64,000 bases of DNA from Litsea cubeba (Eukaryota > Streptophyta > Magnoliopsida > Laurales > Lauraceae). Below are positions 11,933-24,475 of this stretch, in pieces. The DNA lies in assembly GCA_012931725.1 (NCBI GenBank), contig CM022948.1, positions 94,461,769 to 94,525,768 on the forward strand. The letters are read 5' to 3'. The position numbers and the translations under genes were made by a program. Each line of letters starts with the position of its first letter. Position 1 is the stretch's first letter. The notes beneath the pieces are model-generated. The model made no database searches and was not told the origin of the DNA. It saw only the letters and a list, made by a program, of their open reading frames with translations.

Positions 11933-12618
11933 AAATTCGTTTCCGTGTCCGTTTTGATTTGGTGGTCAAACTGAAATATTTCGGCTGATTCGGAAATTCG
12001 GTGAAATATTTCTGAAAATTTAAAAATTAATATTTATACAAAAAATATAAACTGAATATTAAAACTTTAAATAATAGATAAAGTAATACATTTGATTTAT
12101 TCTATAAACTATGGCTATACCATTTTTTTATTTTATATGTGAGTGTTTGCTACAAAATGGCTAGATCCATTTTTCATTTTTTTATATATGCATATATTTG
12201 GTAAGAAAAGGATATATATAATATATATTGTAGGCCATTTACTTTTTTCCCTTCACTAGGCTTCTGGCTAGGGAGTGATAATTATTAAAACTGGGACCAG
12301 ACTATGTATTCAATGGCTCAACCACTAATGTTGGTGCCTTAGTTGGCCCATTTATCAACTCAGTGAAACTATTTCGCATGTGGGCTTCATGGGTCGGAAG
12401 GACCATCTCGATAAATATAAGAGGCAAAGTCCCTTTCGAGAAGCTTTCCTCGAAATACTCTCTAGGGCGAACAAAATGGAAGATAGAAAGAATAAAACAG
12501 AGGAAGACGAGAGAGGGAGAAGGTGACGGCGAGGCGCGATGCCGAAGGCGATGGCAAGCAGAGACGGTGATGGCAATGCGATGCCAAGCAGCGACTGATG
12601 ATTAGGGCTTTGAACCAG

Positions 12619-12711
<93 letters not shown>

Positions 12712-12808
12712 GAAATTCCATATTTCGTCCAGAATATTTCTCATAGGGCAGTTCGGTTCGTTTTCATGACCGAATCGAATTTGTTCAAACCAAAACGAAT
12801 CTCGTAAC
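11933..12808. mobile_element. Non-autonomous DNA transposon inserted in copia pol
   Basis: Copia coding text stops near 11930 (...KGFHCYVV) and resumes near 12815 (RRTPISCNVIFLEHFPYYSL). The 876-bp insert has short imperfect inverted ends (AAATTCGTTT at left; GAGATTCGTTT read inward from the right) and subterminal CGGAAATTCGG-type motifs. It is flanked by imperfect 9-bp repeats (GTTGTTGAG / TTTGCTCAG), which suits a Mutator-like element. Inside are a GC-richer 12470-12600 segment and a long CT microsatellite. Confidence 0.5.
12621..12708. repeat. (TC)44 microsatellite
   Basis: 88 bp uninterrupted TC run inside the DNA element nested in copia. It creates spurious long open frames of S/L or R/E repeats on both strands. 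Confidence 0.95.
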
Positions 12809-13139
12809 TTTGCTCAGTAGCCCGAAGAACTCCTATTTCCTGTAATGTCATATTTCTTGAACATTTTCCGTATTATTCTCTTAAACAGGATTCTGGTTTC
12901 TTGGATGTTTCTTACCTTCCTTAGTTTCCTAGCACAACATCTTCTCCTATCATGAAGGTCTATAGCCGACAGCCACAGCCACAGCCTCCACCTGTTGTAG
13001 CTCTTGCTCCCGATCCTTCACTATCGACAAATTCTAATCATCAAGGTAATATTTCCCAAGATTTGCCGCCACCGCCTGTTTGACCGTCTATCGCTTTTTT
13101 CTACTCTTGACTCTAGCTTTGCTCTTACTTCCTATTCAA

Positions 13140-14038
13140 AGGCCAAAGATATACCTTGCTGGAAAGATGCATTGATAGAAGAATTACTCGCTCTCGAGAA
13201 TCATCAAGCATGGGATCTGGTTCCTAAACCTACCAATGCCCCGGTTATTGGGAGCAAATGGGTCTATTCCATCAATACAAAATTTGATGGGAGTTTGGAT
13301 CGATATAGAGCTCGCCTTGTTGCTCAGAGATTTAAGCATATTAATATGGCATCGATTATGAAGAAACATTTGCACCAGTTGCTAAAATGACCACCATCCG
13401 TACCTTGCTAGCAGCCGTTGCTGTACCCTAAAATGACCACCGTCCGTACCCTGCTAGCAGCCGTCGCTGTACGTAGTTGGCCTCTTTGGCAAATGGACGT
13501 GAAAATGCTTTCTTACCTGGGGACCTCCAAGATACTATTTTTATACGGCCAACACCTGGTTATGCTTGTTAATCATGTTTGTCGTTTGCCAAAATCACTT
13601 TATGGATTTAAACAAGCTCTACGTGCATAGTTTGACGAGTTTCGTGCTGCTATTCTTCGAGCTAACTTCTATCAAAGTCCTAATGATAACTCATTATCTA
13701 TTCAACAGACTGTAAGTAGTTGCACTTTGTTGCTCCTCTACGTCGACAACGTGATCATTAGTGGGAATGATGCATTTGGCATTAGAGATCTCAAGGCATA
13801 TATAATGAGCAAGTTTGAGATGAAAGATCTAGGTCTCTTCACCTACTTTCTTGGTTTTGAGATTTCTCGCACAAAAGATGGTCTTCAAATTCATCAGAAA
13901 ATGTATGCAAAGGATTTGCTCTTGTTGGCCCATTTGATCGATACAAAGATTATTGCTACACGTCTGAATGTCAAAATTCAGAGGCAGGCAATCCTCTTTT
14001 TTATCCCACATTGTAACGACGGCTGGTTAGCAGTTTAA
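13140..14038 (+). pseudogene. copia reverse transcriptase, broken
   Basis: Shows the RT start WKDALIEELLALENHQAWDL, then GSKWVYSINTKFDGSLDRYRARLVAQ, QMDVK, RLPKSLYGFKQA and LLYVDNVIISG, and ends in FLGFEISRTKDGLQIHQ. The catalytic YVDD reads YVDN (GAC to AAC), which should abolish activity. A 46-bp-period duplication at 13382-13472 and other frame shifts also break it. Confidence 0.9.
13382..13472 (+). repeat. Tandem 45-bp duplication inside RT
   Basis: 13382-13426 and 13428-13472 are copies with three differences, all transitions (two at CpG). The 46-bp period shifts the reading frame. The repeated text encodes the conserved K-M-T-T-I/V-R-T-L-L-A segment. Confidence 0.9.
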
Positions 14039-14171
14039 AATACCTCACCATGACTCGTCTAGATATGTCACACGCAATCCAGATTGTTAGTTAATTTGTG
14101 AGTAATCCTCACAAACCACATCTCTCATCGATGCATAGAATTCTACGTTAAATTCAAGGAACTCTTGATCA

Positions 14172-14549
14172 AGGCTTGGAAGGACCCATGTGGAGTCCCT
14201 AGAGGAAAGGAGTTATGGAACTTGGCCTTTTTGGCGGTCCTCTGGACTATTTGGAAGGAAACGAACTCCAAATGCTTCGAAGGGGTTGTATCCAGTGATG
14301 GCTGCTTGGTGGGGAAAGTGAAATTCTTAGTTGTTCTCTGGGTTTCCATTAGACCGTCTTTTAGAGGTTACTCTATCGAACAGATTATGTTAAATTGGAA
14401 GGAGCTGGCCTTTTCTTTTGCAGGGCCAATCTAGTTCTGTCTTAGGGGCTTTTCCTTTTTCTTTTGGGGTCTTTTTATTCTAGCTTGTCAGTATACTTCT
14501 CTTATACTGCTTGCTTTTCTAATGAAAGTTACCATTCAAAAAAAAAAAA
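14172..14549 (+). mobile_element. 5'-truncated LINE inserted in copia
   Basis: The last coding part of an L1-type ORF2 is readable (WNLAFLAVLWTIWKETNSK ... WKELAFSFAGPI, stop near 14433), followed by a ~110-bp 3' UTR and a poly-A tail ending at 14549. ACTCTTGATCA flanks it at 14161-14171 and 14550-14560 (11-bp target duplication). Removing it restores copia text reading LDHRLFYSFAS. It is a clear target-primed reverse-transcription product and younger than the copia element. Confidence 0.9.
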
Positions 14550-14689
14550 ACTCTTGATCATAGATTGTTTTACTCTTTTGCTTCCTTTTTACGCCTCCAT
14601 GGCTATGCAGATGCACTCTAGGCGAGATGCAAAGATAATAGATCTACAACTTGGTGGTGTATACTCCTAGGCACCTCCCTTATCTCTTA

Positions 14690-15060
14690 GAAGTGCAAAA
14701 AACAAGCTACTATCTCTAAATATTATAATGAAGCAAAATACAGATCTATGTTTGTTGCAAGTAGTGAAGTGATTTGGCTTCGAAACTTTTCTTCATGAAC
14801 TTGGTGTTCCAATTCTTGGCCCTACTCCTCTCAATGCTGATAATACTAGTGCCATACAGATTACCAATAATCCTGTTTTTCATTTGCGTACCAAGCACAT
14901 TGAAGTCGACTGTCACTTTATACACCAACATGTTCTCTCGGGCATTATCAATTTGCCTCACATCTCATCTCAAAACCAGTTGGCAGATCTCTTTACTAAG
15001 GCCGTGCCTCGTCCTCGTCATGATTTTCTTGCATCCAAATTGATGCTCTTTACAAAACCA
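14690..15060 (+). pseudogene. copia RNase H, broken
   Basis: Segments such as SEVIWLRNFLHELGVPILGP, NPVFHLRTKHIEVDCHFI and ISSQNQLADLFTKAVPRPRH are the conserved C-terminal RNase H of copia Pol. At least one frame shift occurs near 14780. It would degrade the RNA strand during reverse transcription if intact. Confidence 0.9.
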
Positions 15061-15069
15061 CATCAATTT

Positions 15070-15078
15070 GAGCGGGAG
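15070..15078 (+). other. Polypurine tract
   Basis: GAGCGGGAG directly precedes the 3' LTR. It matches the usual copia GAGGGGGAG tract apart from one pyrimidine. Confidence 0.75.
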
Positions 15079-15383
15079 TGCAAAAGTGTGCCATCGAGAC
15101 AAGTTCACATGACCCAGGTCCATGACCTAGGCCCATCAGAAACAAGATAAAATTATATATTTTGACAGTCAAGCAAGAGATCTTTCTTTCCACATGGGTC
15201 GATGTACAGTTACTAATTTAGGAGATTTTGTACAATTGCTCTTAGATAGTAGATTAATTGTAATAACTCTGTAATCCCTCTATTGTAGCCTTTGATTGGC
15301 AAATGCTGAGTTATAAAACCAGGGATTGTGCATGATCATCTGTGGATACTCCCTGTCATGCATCAATCTCAAGCTTGAAATCA
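15079..15383 (+). repeat. 3' LTR of the copia element
   Basis: Starts TGCAAAAGTGTGCC right after the PPT and aligns with 7733-8038. The last ~60 bp are poorly conserved, so the end at ...AAATCA is approximate. Confidence 0.8.
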
Positions 15384-16684
15384 GGTAAAAAGAAAAAGAT
15401 AATTGCACTATATGTGGTTGGCTATAAAAGCTTGATAAACCTTAAGGATGAGTGAAACTCACAAAAGAGAACTCAATAACAGTTCAATGAAGATGATGAT
15501 AGGAATGTAGAAATCAGGAAGGATGCTTCCTGCCACAAAGAAACGTGTGAAACAAATGCAGAAAACAAGCATAGAAGAAAGTAAGGTGTTTTACATTGTA
15601 AGTACAGGCATAGGCGGAACGAAATGAAGGTATCACAAGAATGAATAGTGATATAAAGTTGATTATTTATGATTTGAAATTATATCAATGATTAATCATC
15701 ACAGATGAGTTTGTCAAAGGATAAAAAAACCACAGATGGATGGAATGCAGATTGCGGATATAATTTATCTTATTTTTTAATCTGATGGACAGCCATTACA
15801 TCCATGCCAGGATGAAGTGCCAAAGGAGCAGTAGTAAGGGAAAAGAAAAATGCACAACGAAAGCCACATAGCCAAATGATTGATAATATTTCATTTGTCG
15901 CAGAACATTTAGACCCCCTTTTTCTTCCATGAAAATTGTTTTCAAACCGTGGACATGAATTGTTGTGGTATTGTGATAGACCTTTTGACCATACATCAGC
16001 CTTCTCATAATGAGAGAGACCCCTTCATCTTTAAGTTGGAAGTCTCAAAGACTGCTACATCCTCAAGCGATCAAAACCATAAAAAGACCATCATCTTCAA
16101 GCTAAGATCAAAATTTGAAAACAGCATTCATCCTTATCCATTCAGGCTTGATTTTGAAATTAGCACTTATCATCATACCTTTGGCTTGATTTTGAAATTA
16201 ACACGTTCTTATTTTGAACTTGTCCTACATCAGAAAACATATAGACTCTATTATATTCATCAAATTTCTCATACATTCTTCCTGTTTTGAACCATGGGGT
16301 GGCATAGAATAAACCATGAACTAGCAAACATCGGGGTAAAACATAAGATCAAGAAGAAAATATTTTATTTTGCACCTTAAGTAACAGAAATACATCATAC
16401 AAGTTATATATGGTATACCATATAGGCATTCAATGTATATGAAGGTCAAAATCAGTATTTGGTTAATCCAAGACCTTAATAACTTTCTTCTGCTTCTCTT
16501 TCTCCATGTCTTCGTCTTCCAACGCATCTCCATCATCTTCATGTATCAAAGTCGACCATCCCAGACCTAGTCAAAGAAGATGGCATCCCAACACAGATCT
16601 CACTCTTCTTTTGAAGGGCTACAGCCTTGAGTTACGAAGGTATTACCCCCATTTAAAGAAATAATAATCTGATCTTGCTTCATG
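15384..16684. other. Spacer and likely 3' region of the DUF1685 gene
   Basis: No gene was identified. On the minus strand, 16470-16545 can be read as HEDDGDALEDEDMEKEKQKK followed by VIKVLD and a stop; just upstream (about 16560-16610) another frame reads EICVGMPSSLTRSGMVDFDT. These look protein-like but I do not recognise them. They could be an exon remnant or chance text in the 3' UTR of the gene upstream. Confidence 0.4.
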
Positions 16685-17529
16685 TTAGCTGCATAATCTC
16701 ACAGTACATGCCACTGCTTGTGCCCAAAATTTCAGCCTTGCTTTCACTTCTTCAGGATTGTCACCTGCAAAATATAAGTCCCAATGAGCATGGATCAGAT
16801 ACACATTAAAATTCCCAAACTCCCATTAATTTAACAAAACTCCCAATGTCCACGAAACCCATTAAAATTCTATCAAAGACTCTTCTGTCAATGAAAATGC
16901 AATCCAAAATCGAAACAAGCTTCTCAATCATACTTACCCCCAAAAAAAATCGAAACTTTTCACCATCCAACAAATAATTGAAACCAGAAGACAAAACCCA
17001 TTTTCAGATTATCCAACCAAAACTCCCAAAACCCATTGAATTCTCCAATGAATGACAACCAAAATTCAAAAACCCAAATCAACATACCAGGACTAGAAAT
17101 CTTCCAATTCGCCATAGGACTGGAAGCCGCCCCAGAAGAACACGACTCCGTGGAGACCGCATCATTCTCAGCAGAAGCTTCCGGAGATCTCTGCTGCTCA
17201 TCCAGGAACCTCTGGCTCATGGAGTAGCAGAGCTCGAGCGCAGGCAAAGTGTTGCAGAGCTCTGGAATCTCTTCGTAGCTAAACCCAAACCCCAGATCCA
17301 AACAACCCTTGAGCTCATCAAGATCATCTTCCGTGAGGCTTTTCGTCCTCGAAAACCCCAGCTGTTGCATCTGCATCTCTTCTCTGCCGTCCGTTTCGAG
17401 GTACCCTTCGAGAAAGATCTCGCCTTTCTTCTTCTTCTTCGACCAAGGGTCGTCGTTGGGGCGCGTTTGGATGGTCTCTTCCAAATCGCAATTTGGGTTA
17501 GGGTTTTGAACAGAGATGGAAGATTCCAT
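16685..17529 (-). CDS. DUF1685 family protein, two exons
   Basis: Exon 1 is 17529-17088 and exon 2 is 16764-16685, with a GTATGTT donor and a TATTTTGCAG acceptor. The joined frame is 522 nt, 173 residues plus stop. The middle holds the family block SLTEDDLDELKGCLDLGFGF with PELCNTLPALELCYSMSQRF after it. Exon 2 encodes the conserved tail GDNPEEVKARLKFWAQAVAC ending TVRLCS. DUF1685 proteins are plant-specific, about 170-200 residues, and of unknown function; no signal peptide or membrane segment is seen. The N-terminus is acidic and Ser/Asn-rich. An in-frame ATG 90 nt upstream (17619) exists, but a TATA box at 17592-17600 lies between the two, which favours the inner start. Reading exon 1 past the donor gives a false extension into the intron. 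All features suggest an intact, expressed gene. Confidence 0.9.
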
Positions 17530-17591
17530 TTCTGATTTTTCGCTCTGTTTTGGTTTCTCGCTGTACTTGCGAGGGAAAGCGGAAGTGAGTA

Positions 17592-17600
17592 GTTTTATAA
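17592..17600 (-). promoter_or_regulatory. TATA box of the DUF1685 gene
   Basis: Minus strand reads TTATAAAACT about 65 bp upstream of the chosen ATG. A start site ~30 bp downstream would leave a ~35-nt leader and exclude the upstream in-frame ATG at 17619. Confidence 0.55.
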
Positions 17601-17629
17601 CGGGAAGAGGAGGATGCATTGAATGAATG

Positions 17630-18801
17630 TCATGTGTGTCTGTATGTATGTGATGTTATGTATGTACATGAAACATATGATGGAGTAGCCATCTGACAGC
17701 TGTCATTTGTAGGAATGACAGGGACTAGTTGATGAATGGACAGGGATGGGTTCCACACAAGAAGATAAAGTTGGCTGTGGGGCCGTCCATTGGCTTCTTA
17801 GGTTAAGGTGTGTAATTTCATGCTGAGTTATCTAATTTCTAAAAGTGATTTTGACCGTATGGTAGACTAAATATTTGCCCTTCAATGGGTCAAATTTAAA
17901 TAAAAAAAATTCACAGACGCAATGTTGTTCGTGCGTTATTTTAGGGTCGTGAGATATTGCACTATTTGATATCTTACATATATATATAGGTAATTATGGC
18001 ACAATTTCCCTTCATTTTTATTTTTATTTTTTAGCCCCCTTTGTTGTGCAAACATTAAATTATAGTTGTAAGCTGGACTAGGTTTTAAATCTACCATTGA
18101 TTGGATGAGTGCTTGTGCCTAACTTTTTCAGATCTTAGGGCCATTGAAATTTCTTTTTTAGGGTAATTTTGCTTGCATTAGCATGCATTGGAACTAAATA
18201 TATAGGGTGGTTGGAAATAAAGATTTAAAATAAATTACTAAAAATAAACATGGACTACTGGTTTTTAGGGAAATAGAATAAAAAATATGGTATTTGATCT
18301 CATTTTTAAAAATTTATCTTTGATCTTCATTGTTAACTACCCTATTTAATTCTTATGCATTTTAATATAGGAATGTAAATATTTGGATCTAAGACTCAGA
18401 TTAAAAGATGCACTCATGCTTTACTTTGGGTGGGACTGAAAATTTAATGCATTAAAAATAGAGAAGAGTTTGGTAATAATCATAAGCTCCTTCCTAGTAG
18501 GTTAAAAAAAACATAAACCCCTTTATAGCTTAAAATGGTCTAAACCTATGGGCCCACTTTTCCATTCCACATTGATCAATCTAAACCTTTTGCAGATGGT
18601 AGCCTCATTTGACTGCCACGGGGCCAAATTTGACACACATCCAAATTTTGATAGGACCCACAGGCCAACACACTTAGACACTCCTTTTATCTTTATATTT
18701 GATGACATGGTATTGGACATTGAGGACTTAGTATTGGACATTGTACCCGCCAACACACTATCCTGTGTGATTGGATGATTACCATTTTCCTCACGTCACA
18801 A
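17630..18801. other. Spacer upstream of DUF1685, no gene recognised
   Basis: AT-rich DNA that holds the promoter region of the minus-strand gene at its left. No other gene, RNA or element end could be supported. Confidence 0.5.
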
Positions 18802-21800
18802 AATCTTTTCAAAGCATTGCTTCTGCATCATGTTTTGGGTAGGCCTCACATGATGGGGCGTTCTTAAAAGCTAGAAACAGTTTTGTCATTCTTGAATGTA
18901 AGTCATATTATGATCTTAATCAATTATTTAATCCCGATGTCTGTCGTTTAGTAACCACACTAATAATCCTTATTCCAAAAGGTGAAAATTTCAAAAAGGT
19001 ATAAAATATTTGGTTCATTTTGACAAAAATCCAAAAGTATAAAATGTCTTGTTGGCAAATCTTATTTCTATAAAGTAGATTTGTATGATATATATATAGA
19101 TCTATTTCAAAAGGAGTGATATGAAGTAGATGTTTTAAAAATTAATTGCTTGGTAAGACGGAAAAATTGGTTGAAATAGACATTTTAGAATTTTAACAGA
19201 TCTCGGAATTTCATTAAATCTTTAAGATCTACATTGAATCTATGGCTAAAATTTATATTCATATCCATTCTCAATCTCCCAAAGAAGATCAAAAGGTTAG
19301 ATTGTTGTATGGGTCCCATAAAAGTCAAAAAAATAATGTAGGGTTCTGTTTTTTTTTCATAAATATCTCGAGACTAACAATAAATCAACGGCTGAAATTC
19401 AAACACGTGGCCTTTCTTAAGCTTAATCAGATTTACAATGGTTTAGATTATGATTTTGTGGTCTGGATTTTATTAAAGATTTCTTTTTTAAAAAGACAGA
19501 TAGGAGAATATCACGTGAAAGTGGGCAGTTTTGATAGAGTACAAATGACGGTTCTATGGTTGTCATCACTTTTCTCATGATCTGTGAAGGATTACTGGAT
19601 CAAATTTCACCCCGTAGTCATTTTCATTCTTCCAATGAGAATCAACAGTTTGGATGATGATTGTGGGGCCCACAGAAGTCCATAAATGAAGATCTAATGT
19701 TCCGCCATCTTTCACAAATATGTAAAGTTTCGGTATGATCCAACGACTCAAATTTGGTTCCTTGGCGATGTTTGGGTTTCTAAATACTTTGAACGGTTTG
19801 GATTGTGATTATGAGGCGGCCTAAAATTTTAAAAACAATGAAAGAAATGGTAAGTTCAAAAGTAATATTTTCATCACTGGAGCCTCATCATCTATCCACT
19901 TCAGACTGACATGTTTGTTTGAAATGACACCGATTTTGAGGTTATCCAAAACAGAGGTAAAACAACTTTTTACTTTTCAAATGGAGGTCACATAAATCCT
20001 TTCCAAATGATCTAAAACCCTTTAGAATGAGTTTTAAGAGAAGTAGATGATGGAAATAAAAGTGCCAAACGGGCCTAGTCTTTTCAATCAAGTTGTCTCT
20101 GGTTAAGTTTTTTGTGAAACGACAAGAATACCCGTGTTTTTTTTTTTTTTTTTCCTTAACTTCTTTAATGAATTGGCCGTTTTGATTTTTATGATCATAA
20201 TTAATCATTTAATGAAGCTAGTTTGTTAGTCATTTTTAACCATCCGCGCATAAAGGTAGTTAAAGTTGGCCCCAGTAGGTCATTTTGGTTGGACACGATT
20301 ATTTCTATTGAATGATTTATTAAATAGAAATTTTAAAAATGACATAAAATCACACATGTTATTTCAAATAGTTTGTTATTAACTCATTAATTATGTTTTT
20401 ATGACATATTTACTGCTAAAAATCCCCTTCTTTTTCTAGGTTTTTTTTTTTTTTTTAAATTGGTTTGCATTTATATGGCAGAATCATCGCCTATATGCTA
20501 AGTCCTAGCTAGTCTCAGCCCTCAGGTGATTTGGACTCAATATGTTATGGACATTCCATATATTCGTCTACTTGACAACTTCTATGCTTGGATAAGGCTC
20601 CGATTAAAGGAATAAGGATTGCCACAAAATCTTCTCACAGCTGCTTGGGGATAAGTACAAATTCAGCTTTCTTTTCTTCCATCATTTGAAAAGATGGGAA
20701 AACACAGATTAGATTTCACACCATCACAAAGTTTAGCAATACTGATTAACAAATAAATCCTGTCTAGTGATGGTGGTTAAGTTAACTTCCTTCTTTGGTC
20801 AGTTCTTTTAAAACTGATATATGGGTTATCCAAGGTTCTGTGGAATTTTGTTAAACCAGTGGTTCACCATTCACATCATAACTGTTTATTACATTTTTAA
20901 AATTAGAAATCTAAAACTATATTTAGGAGTAAAGAAATTACAGAAAATGACAGATATTATAAAAAAAATAATGATCTTGAAAGGTGTTTTCTAGATTTGG
21001 GTTGGGATGTTTTCTTCAAATCTTATTCATTAGCTGGTTCAAACCTACAAGCTTATGAGTTACTCATCAATTTCTCCACTTGCCAATACCTTAAATAGAG
21101 GAGGAGATTTTAAGCAAATCAGGTCATTTCCAATTTCCATCTCATGACTCAACTAAAATGGCTTTGAAGTAATAACATCAAGCATTCACCTTGAGTAAAT
21201 GAATAATGATATCAACTCAAGGTGTTGACTTGTAAGGCTAAGTAGAAGCCGAAGATATTAAGTAAGAAGTTAATAGTCTCTGTTGACCGGGCCCGATACC
21301 ATGTTGTTCAACTGTGATTAGAACTAGTCTGTTCTAGGTGATTAGAAGTAGTTTGTTTTGGATGTACCCATCTTCTAATTGATAGTAAAACTCTTCTAGA
21401 CGTAGGCCAAAAGCAGAACCACAAAAATCTCTTGTCTTGTGTGCGTGCTTGCTCTTCTTTTAGGCCCCATATCACACACAATTAAGGGAACATTATTTTT
21501 AAAAAAAATAATTGAGCAAGGATTATTTACATTAGAAAAAATTATATGAACATATACAACTAGACAGCGACACGTTTAGTGAAATGTCTATAATTTACAC
21601 GGTGAAGCCATGAAAATGATCAGATCTTCCGCAGCAAGTGATGAAACAATCTCCTTAAAACAAATAAGAATGCAAACAAATAAGAATGCAGCTTAGATCA
21701 GGCCAAACTTAAGCTTGCATGTTTCTCTGGTATCAAAATGTGATTTTGACGGGGCGTTTTTGGGTTTGTACTAGAGTTAGGCCTAAGCTTCAATGTTTTG

Positions 21801-22717
21801 AGTGAAAGTGGCCTGGCCTGATCAAGATTTAGCTTGGTATCCGAATCATTGTGTAAAATCAAAGTTTATACCATAAAATAGGAAACCCCACATTTTATTA
21901 TCCATCCTAGTAGACTACAAATATAATTATTTGATTAAGTAGTTGGGATGATGATTTGAGCTCCCGTTGTTTGGGGGGCAGGCTCCCGTTGTTTTGGGGG
22001 GCAGGGGCGTGGATGCTAACAATAATAGGAGCATTTTCTCATATTTGAGTGTTTCTCAGATTTAAACCAAAGACCTGATTAGCAATGACCCATTTAGATC
22101 AAAGTATGGGTTTTAATTAGTACTGATACCTGATATAGACAAAAGCTTGGAATTGAGCCCCATGAAATGCATACAGGTGGAGTACTCCAGAAAAGAATGG
22201 ACCCTATCCATTTGCAGCCCCAAAATTGAATAATTGATAAGCCTAAACGATTTCCAAATGGTCCAGGCAAAAATTTGACCCGGTGAAATGGACTTATGTG
22301 GCTTGAGGGCAGTGTTTTATTTGGCTGTAAATGAATCTTTAAGAACCACACACAATCTTTCACCCAAAAAAAAAAAAAAGGAACCACATACAATCCTTTT
22401 AGAGCAAAAAGGTTTAGGAGATCACTATCTTGGACATAAGAAATTGAGTCATATTGGCAGGTGGAACATCATTTCTAAAGGGATCCGATTGGAACCCGCA
22501 AGTATGGGACTGATGGTTCATGCTAGTCCACAAAGTTATCTGGGGAGTTATCTGCTGATCAGTTAGAGAAATGGAAACGTGACACTCATTGCAGGACATG
22601 GCCCCACAATATATGGAGAAGGTTTGTGGATTTAAGGGTGCCACTCGTACTAGGCAGACACTGAACCATCATGGCCCATGTGAAAATGCAATTCAAGTTT
22701 GGGTTAGGGCTCATGCC
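18802..22717 (+). repeat. Segmental duplication, unit 1 (A-B)
   Basis: A 3.9-kb non-coding unit repeated head-to-tail as unit 2. Unit 1 begins AATCTTTTCAAAGCATTGC at 18802, and the same text begins unit 2 at 22718. Part A (18802-20614) matches 22718-24475 and part B (20615-22717) matches 29828-32026. By eye most blocks differ at only a few percent of positions, with small indels (for example ~39 bp extra near 18960). Part A consists of degenerate modules such as GGATTACTGGATCAAATTTC and 'gggcccac' motifs. No intact coding frame or known domain is visible in either part. Confidence 0.88.
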
Positions 22718-24475
22718 AATCTTTTCAAAGCATTGCTTCTACATCATGTTTTGGGTAGGCCTCACATGATGGGGGCGTTCTTAAAAGCTAGAAACAGCTT
22801 TGTCATTCTTGAATGTAAGTCATATTATGATCTTAATCAATTATCTAATCCTGATGTCTGTCGGTTTCTCAAAAAGGTATAAAATAGTTGGTTCATTTTG
22901 ACAAAAATGCAAAAGTATAAAAAGTTCTTCTTGGAAAATCTTATTTCTATAAAGTAGATCTGTATGATATAGATCTATTCCAAAAGAAGTGATATGAAAT
23001 AGATATTTTAAAAATTAATTGTTTGGTAAGATGGAAAAACTGGTTGAAATAGACGTTTTAGAATCCAACGGATCTCGGAATTTCATTAAATCTTTAAGAT
23101 CTACATTGAATCTATGGCTAAAATTTATTTTCATATCCATTCTCAATCTCCCAAAGAGGATCAACGGTTCAGATTGTTGTATGGGTCCCATAAAAGTAAA
23201 AAAATAAATGTAGGGCTCGCTGTTTTTTTTTTTTTTCATAAATATCTTGAAACTAACAACAAATCAACAGCTGAAATTCAAACACGTGGCCTTTCTTAGG
23301 CTTAATCAGATTTACAATGGTTTAGATTATGGTTTTGTGGTCTGGATTTTATTAAAAAAAATTTAAAAAGAAAGACAGATAGGAGAAAATCACGTGAAAC
23401 TGGGCAGATTTGATAGAGTACATATGACGGTTCTCTAGTTGTCATCACGTTTCTCATGATCTGTGAAGGATTACTGGATCAAATTTCACTCCATAGTCAT
23501 TTTCATTCTTCCAATGAGAATCATCGGTTTGGATGATGATTGTGGGGCCCACAGAAGTCCAGAAATGAAGATCTAATGTTCCGCCATCTTTCACAAATAT
23601 ATAAAGTTTTGTGATGATCCAACGACTCAAATTTGGTCCCTTGGCCGTGTTTGGGCTTCTAAATACTTTGAACGGTTTGGATTGTGATTATGAGGCCTAA
23701 AATTTAAGAAACAAGGAAAGAAATGGTAAGTTAAAAAGTAACGTTTTCATCACTGTAGCCTCATCATCTATCCACTTCTGACTGACATGTTTGTTTGAAA
23801 TGGCACCAATTTTGAGGTTATCCAGAGGTAAAACATCTTTTTTACGTTTTCAAATGGAGGTCACATAAATCCTTTCCAAATGGTCTAAAACCGTTTAGAA
23901 TGGTTTTAAGAGAAGTAGATGATGGAAATAGAAGTGCCAAACGGGCCCAGTTTTTTAAATCAAGTTGTCTCTGGTTAAGTTTTTTTGTGAAATGACAAGA
24001 ATACCTGTGTTGTTTTTTTTTTTTTTTTTGTTTCTTTAATGAATTGGCCGTTTTGATTTTTATGATCATGATTAATCATTTAATGAAGCTAGTTTGTTAG
24101 TCATTTTTAACCATCCACGCATATAGGTACTTCAAGTGGGCCCCAGTAGGTCATTTTGGTTGGACACGATTATTTCTATTGAATGATTTATTAAATAGAA
24201 ATTTTAAAAATGACATAAAATCACACATGTTATTTCAAATAGTTTGTTATATTAACTCATTAATTATGTTTTTATGACATATTTACAGCTAAAAACCCCC
24301 TTCTTTTTCTAGTTTTTTTTTTAATTGGTTTGCATTTATATGGCAGAATCATCACCTATATGCTAAGTCCTAGTCTCAGCCCTCTGGTGATTAGGACTCA
24401 ATGTGTTATGGACATTCCATATATTCGTCTACTTGGCAACTTCTATGCTTGGATAAGGCTCGGATTAAAGGAATA

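Larger units (their letters stand above)
7733..15383 (+). mobile_element. Decayed Ty1/copia LTR retrotransposon with nested insertions
   Basis: The domain order LTR, PBS, gag, protease, integrase, reverse transcriptase, RNase H, PPT, LTR defines Ty1/copia (integrase precedes RT). Every domain has frameshifts or stops, the RT motif YVDD reads YVDN, and at least four later insertions split the element: leader insert 8054-8792, solo LTR 11108-11556, DNA element 11933-12808 and LINE tail 14172-14549. LTR starts and lengths (306 and ~305 bp) agree, but their last ~60 bp have diverged strongly. The 5-bp flanks (agaac / ggtaa) do not match, so no target duplication is visible. The element is old and cannot move by itself. 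Confidence 0.92.

Noticed and set aside
12355..12807. Long frames of RE or SL repeats
   Set aside because: Created by the TC microsatellite inside a nested DNA element.
16960..17087. C-terminal extension of the DUF1685 exon 1 frame
   Set aside because: It runs past a clear GTATGTT donor into the intron; the conserved family tail is in exon 2 at 16685-16764.
18802..24475. Possible genes in the duplicated units
   Set aside because: Frames are short, differ between the two copies and show no family; stop codons are frequent in all frames.
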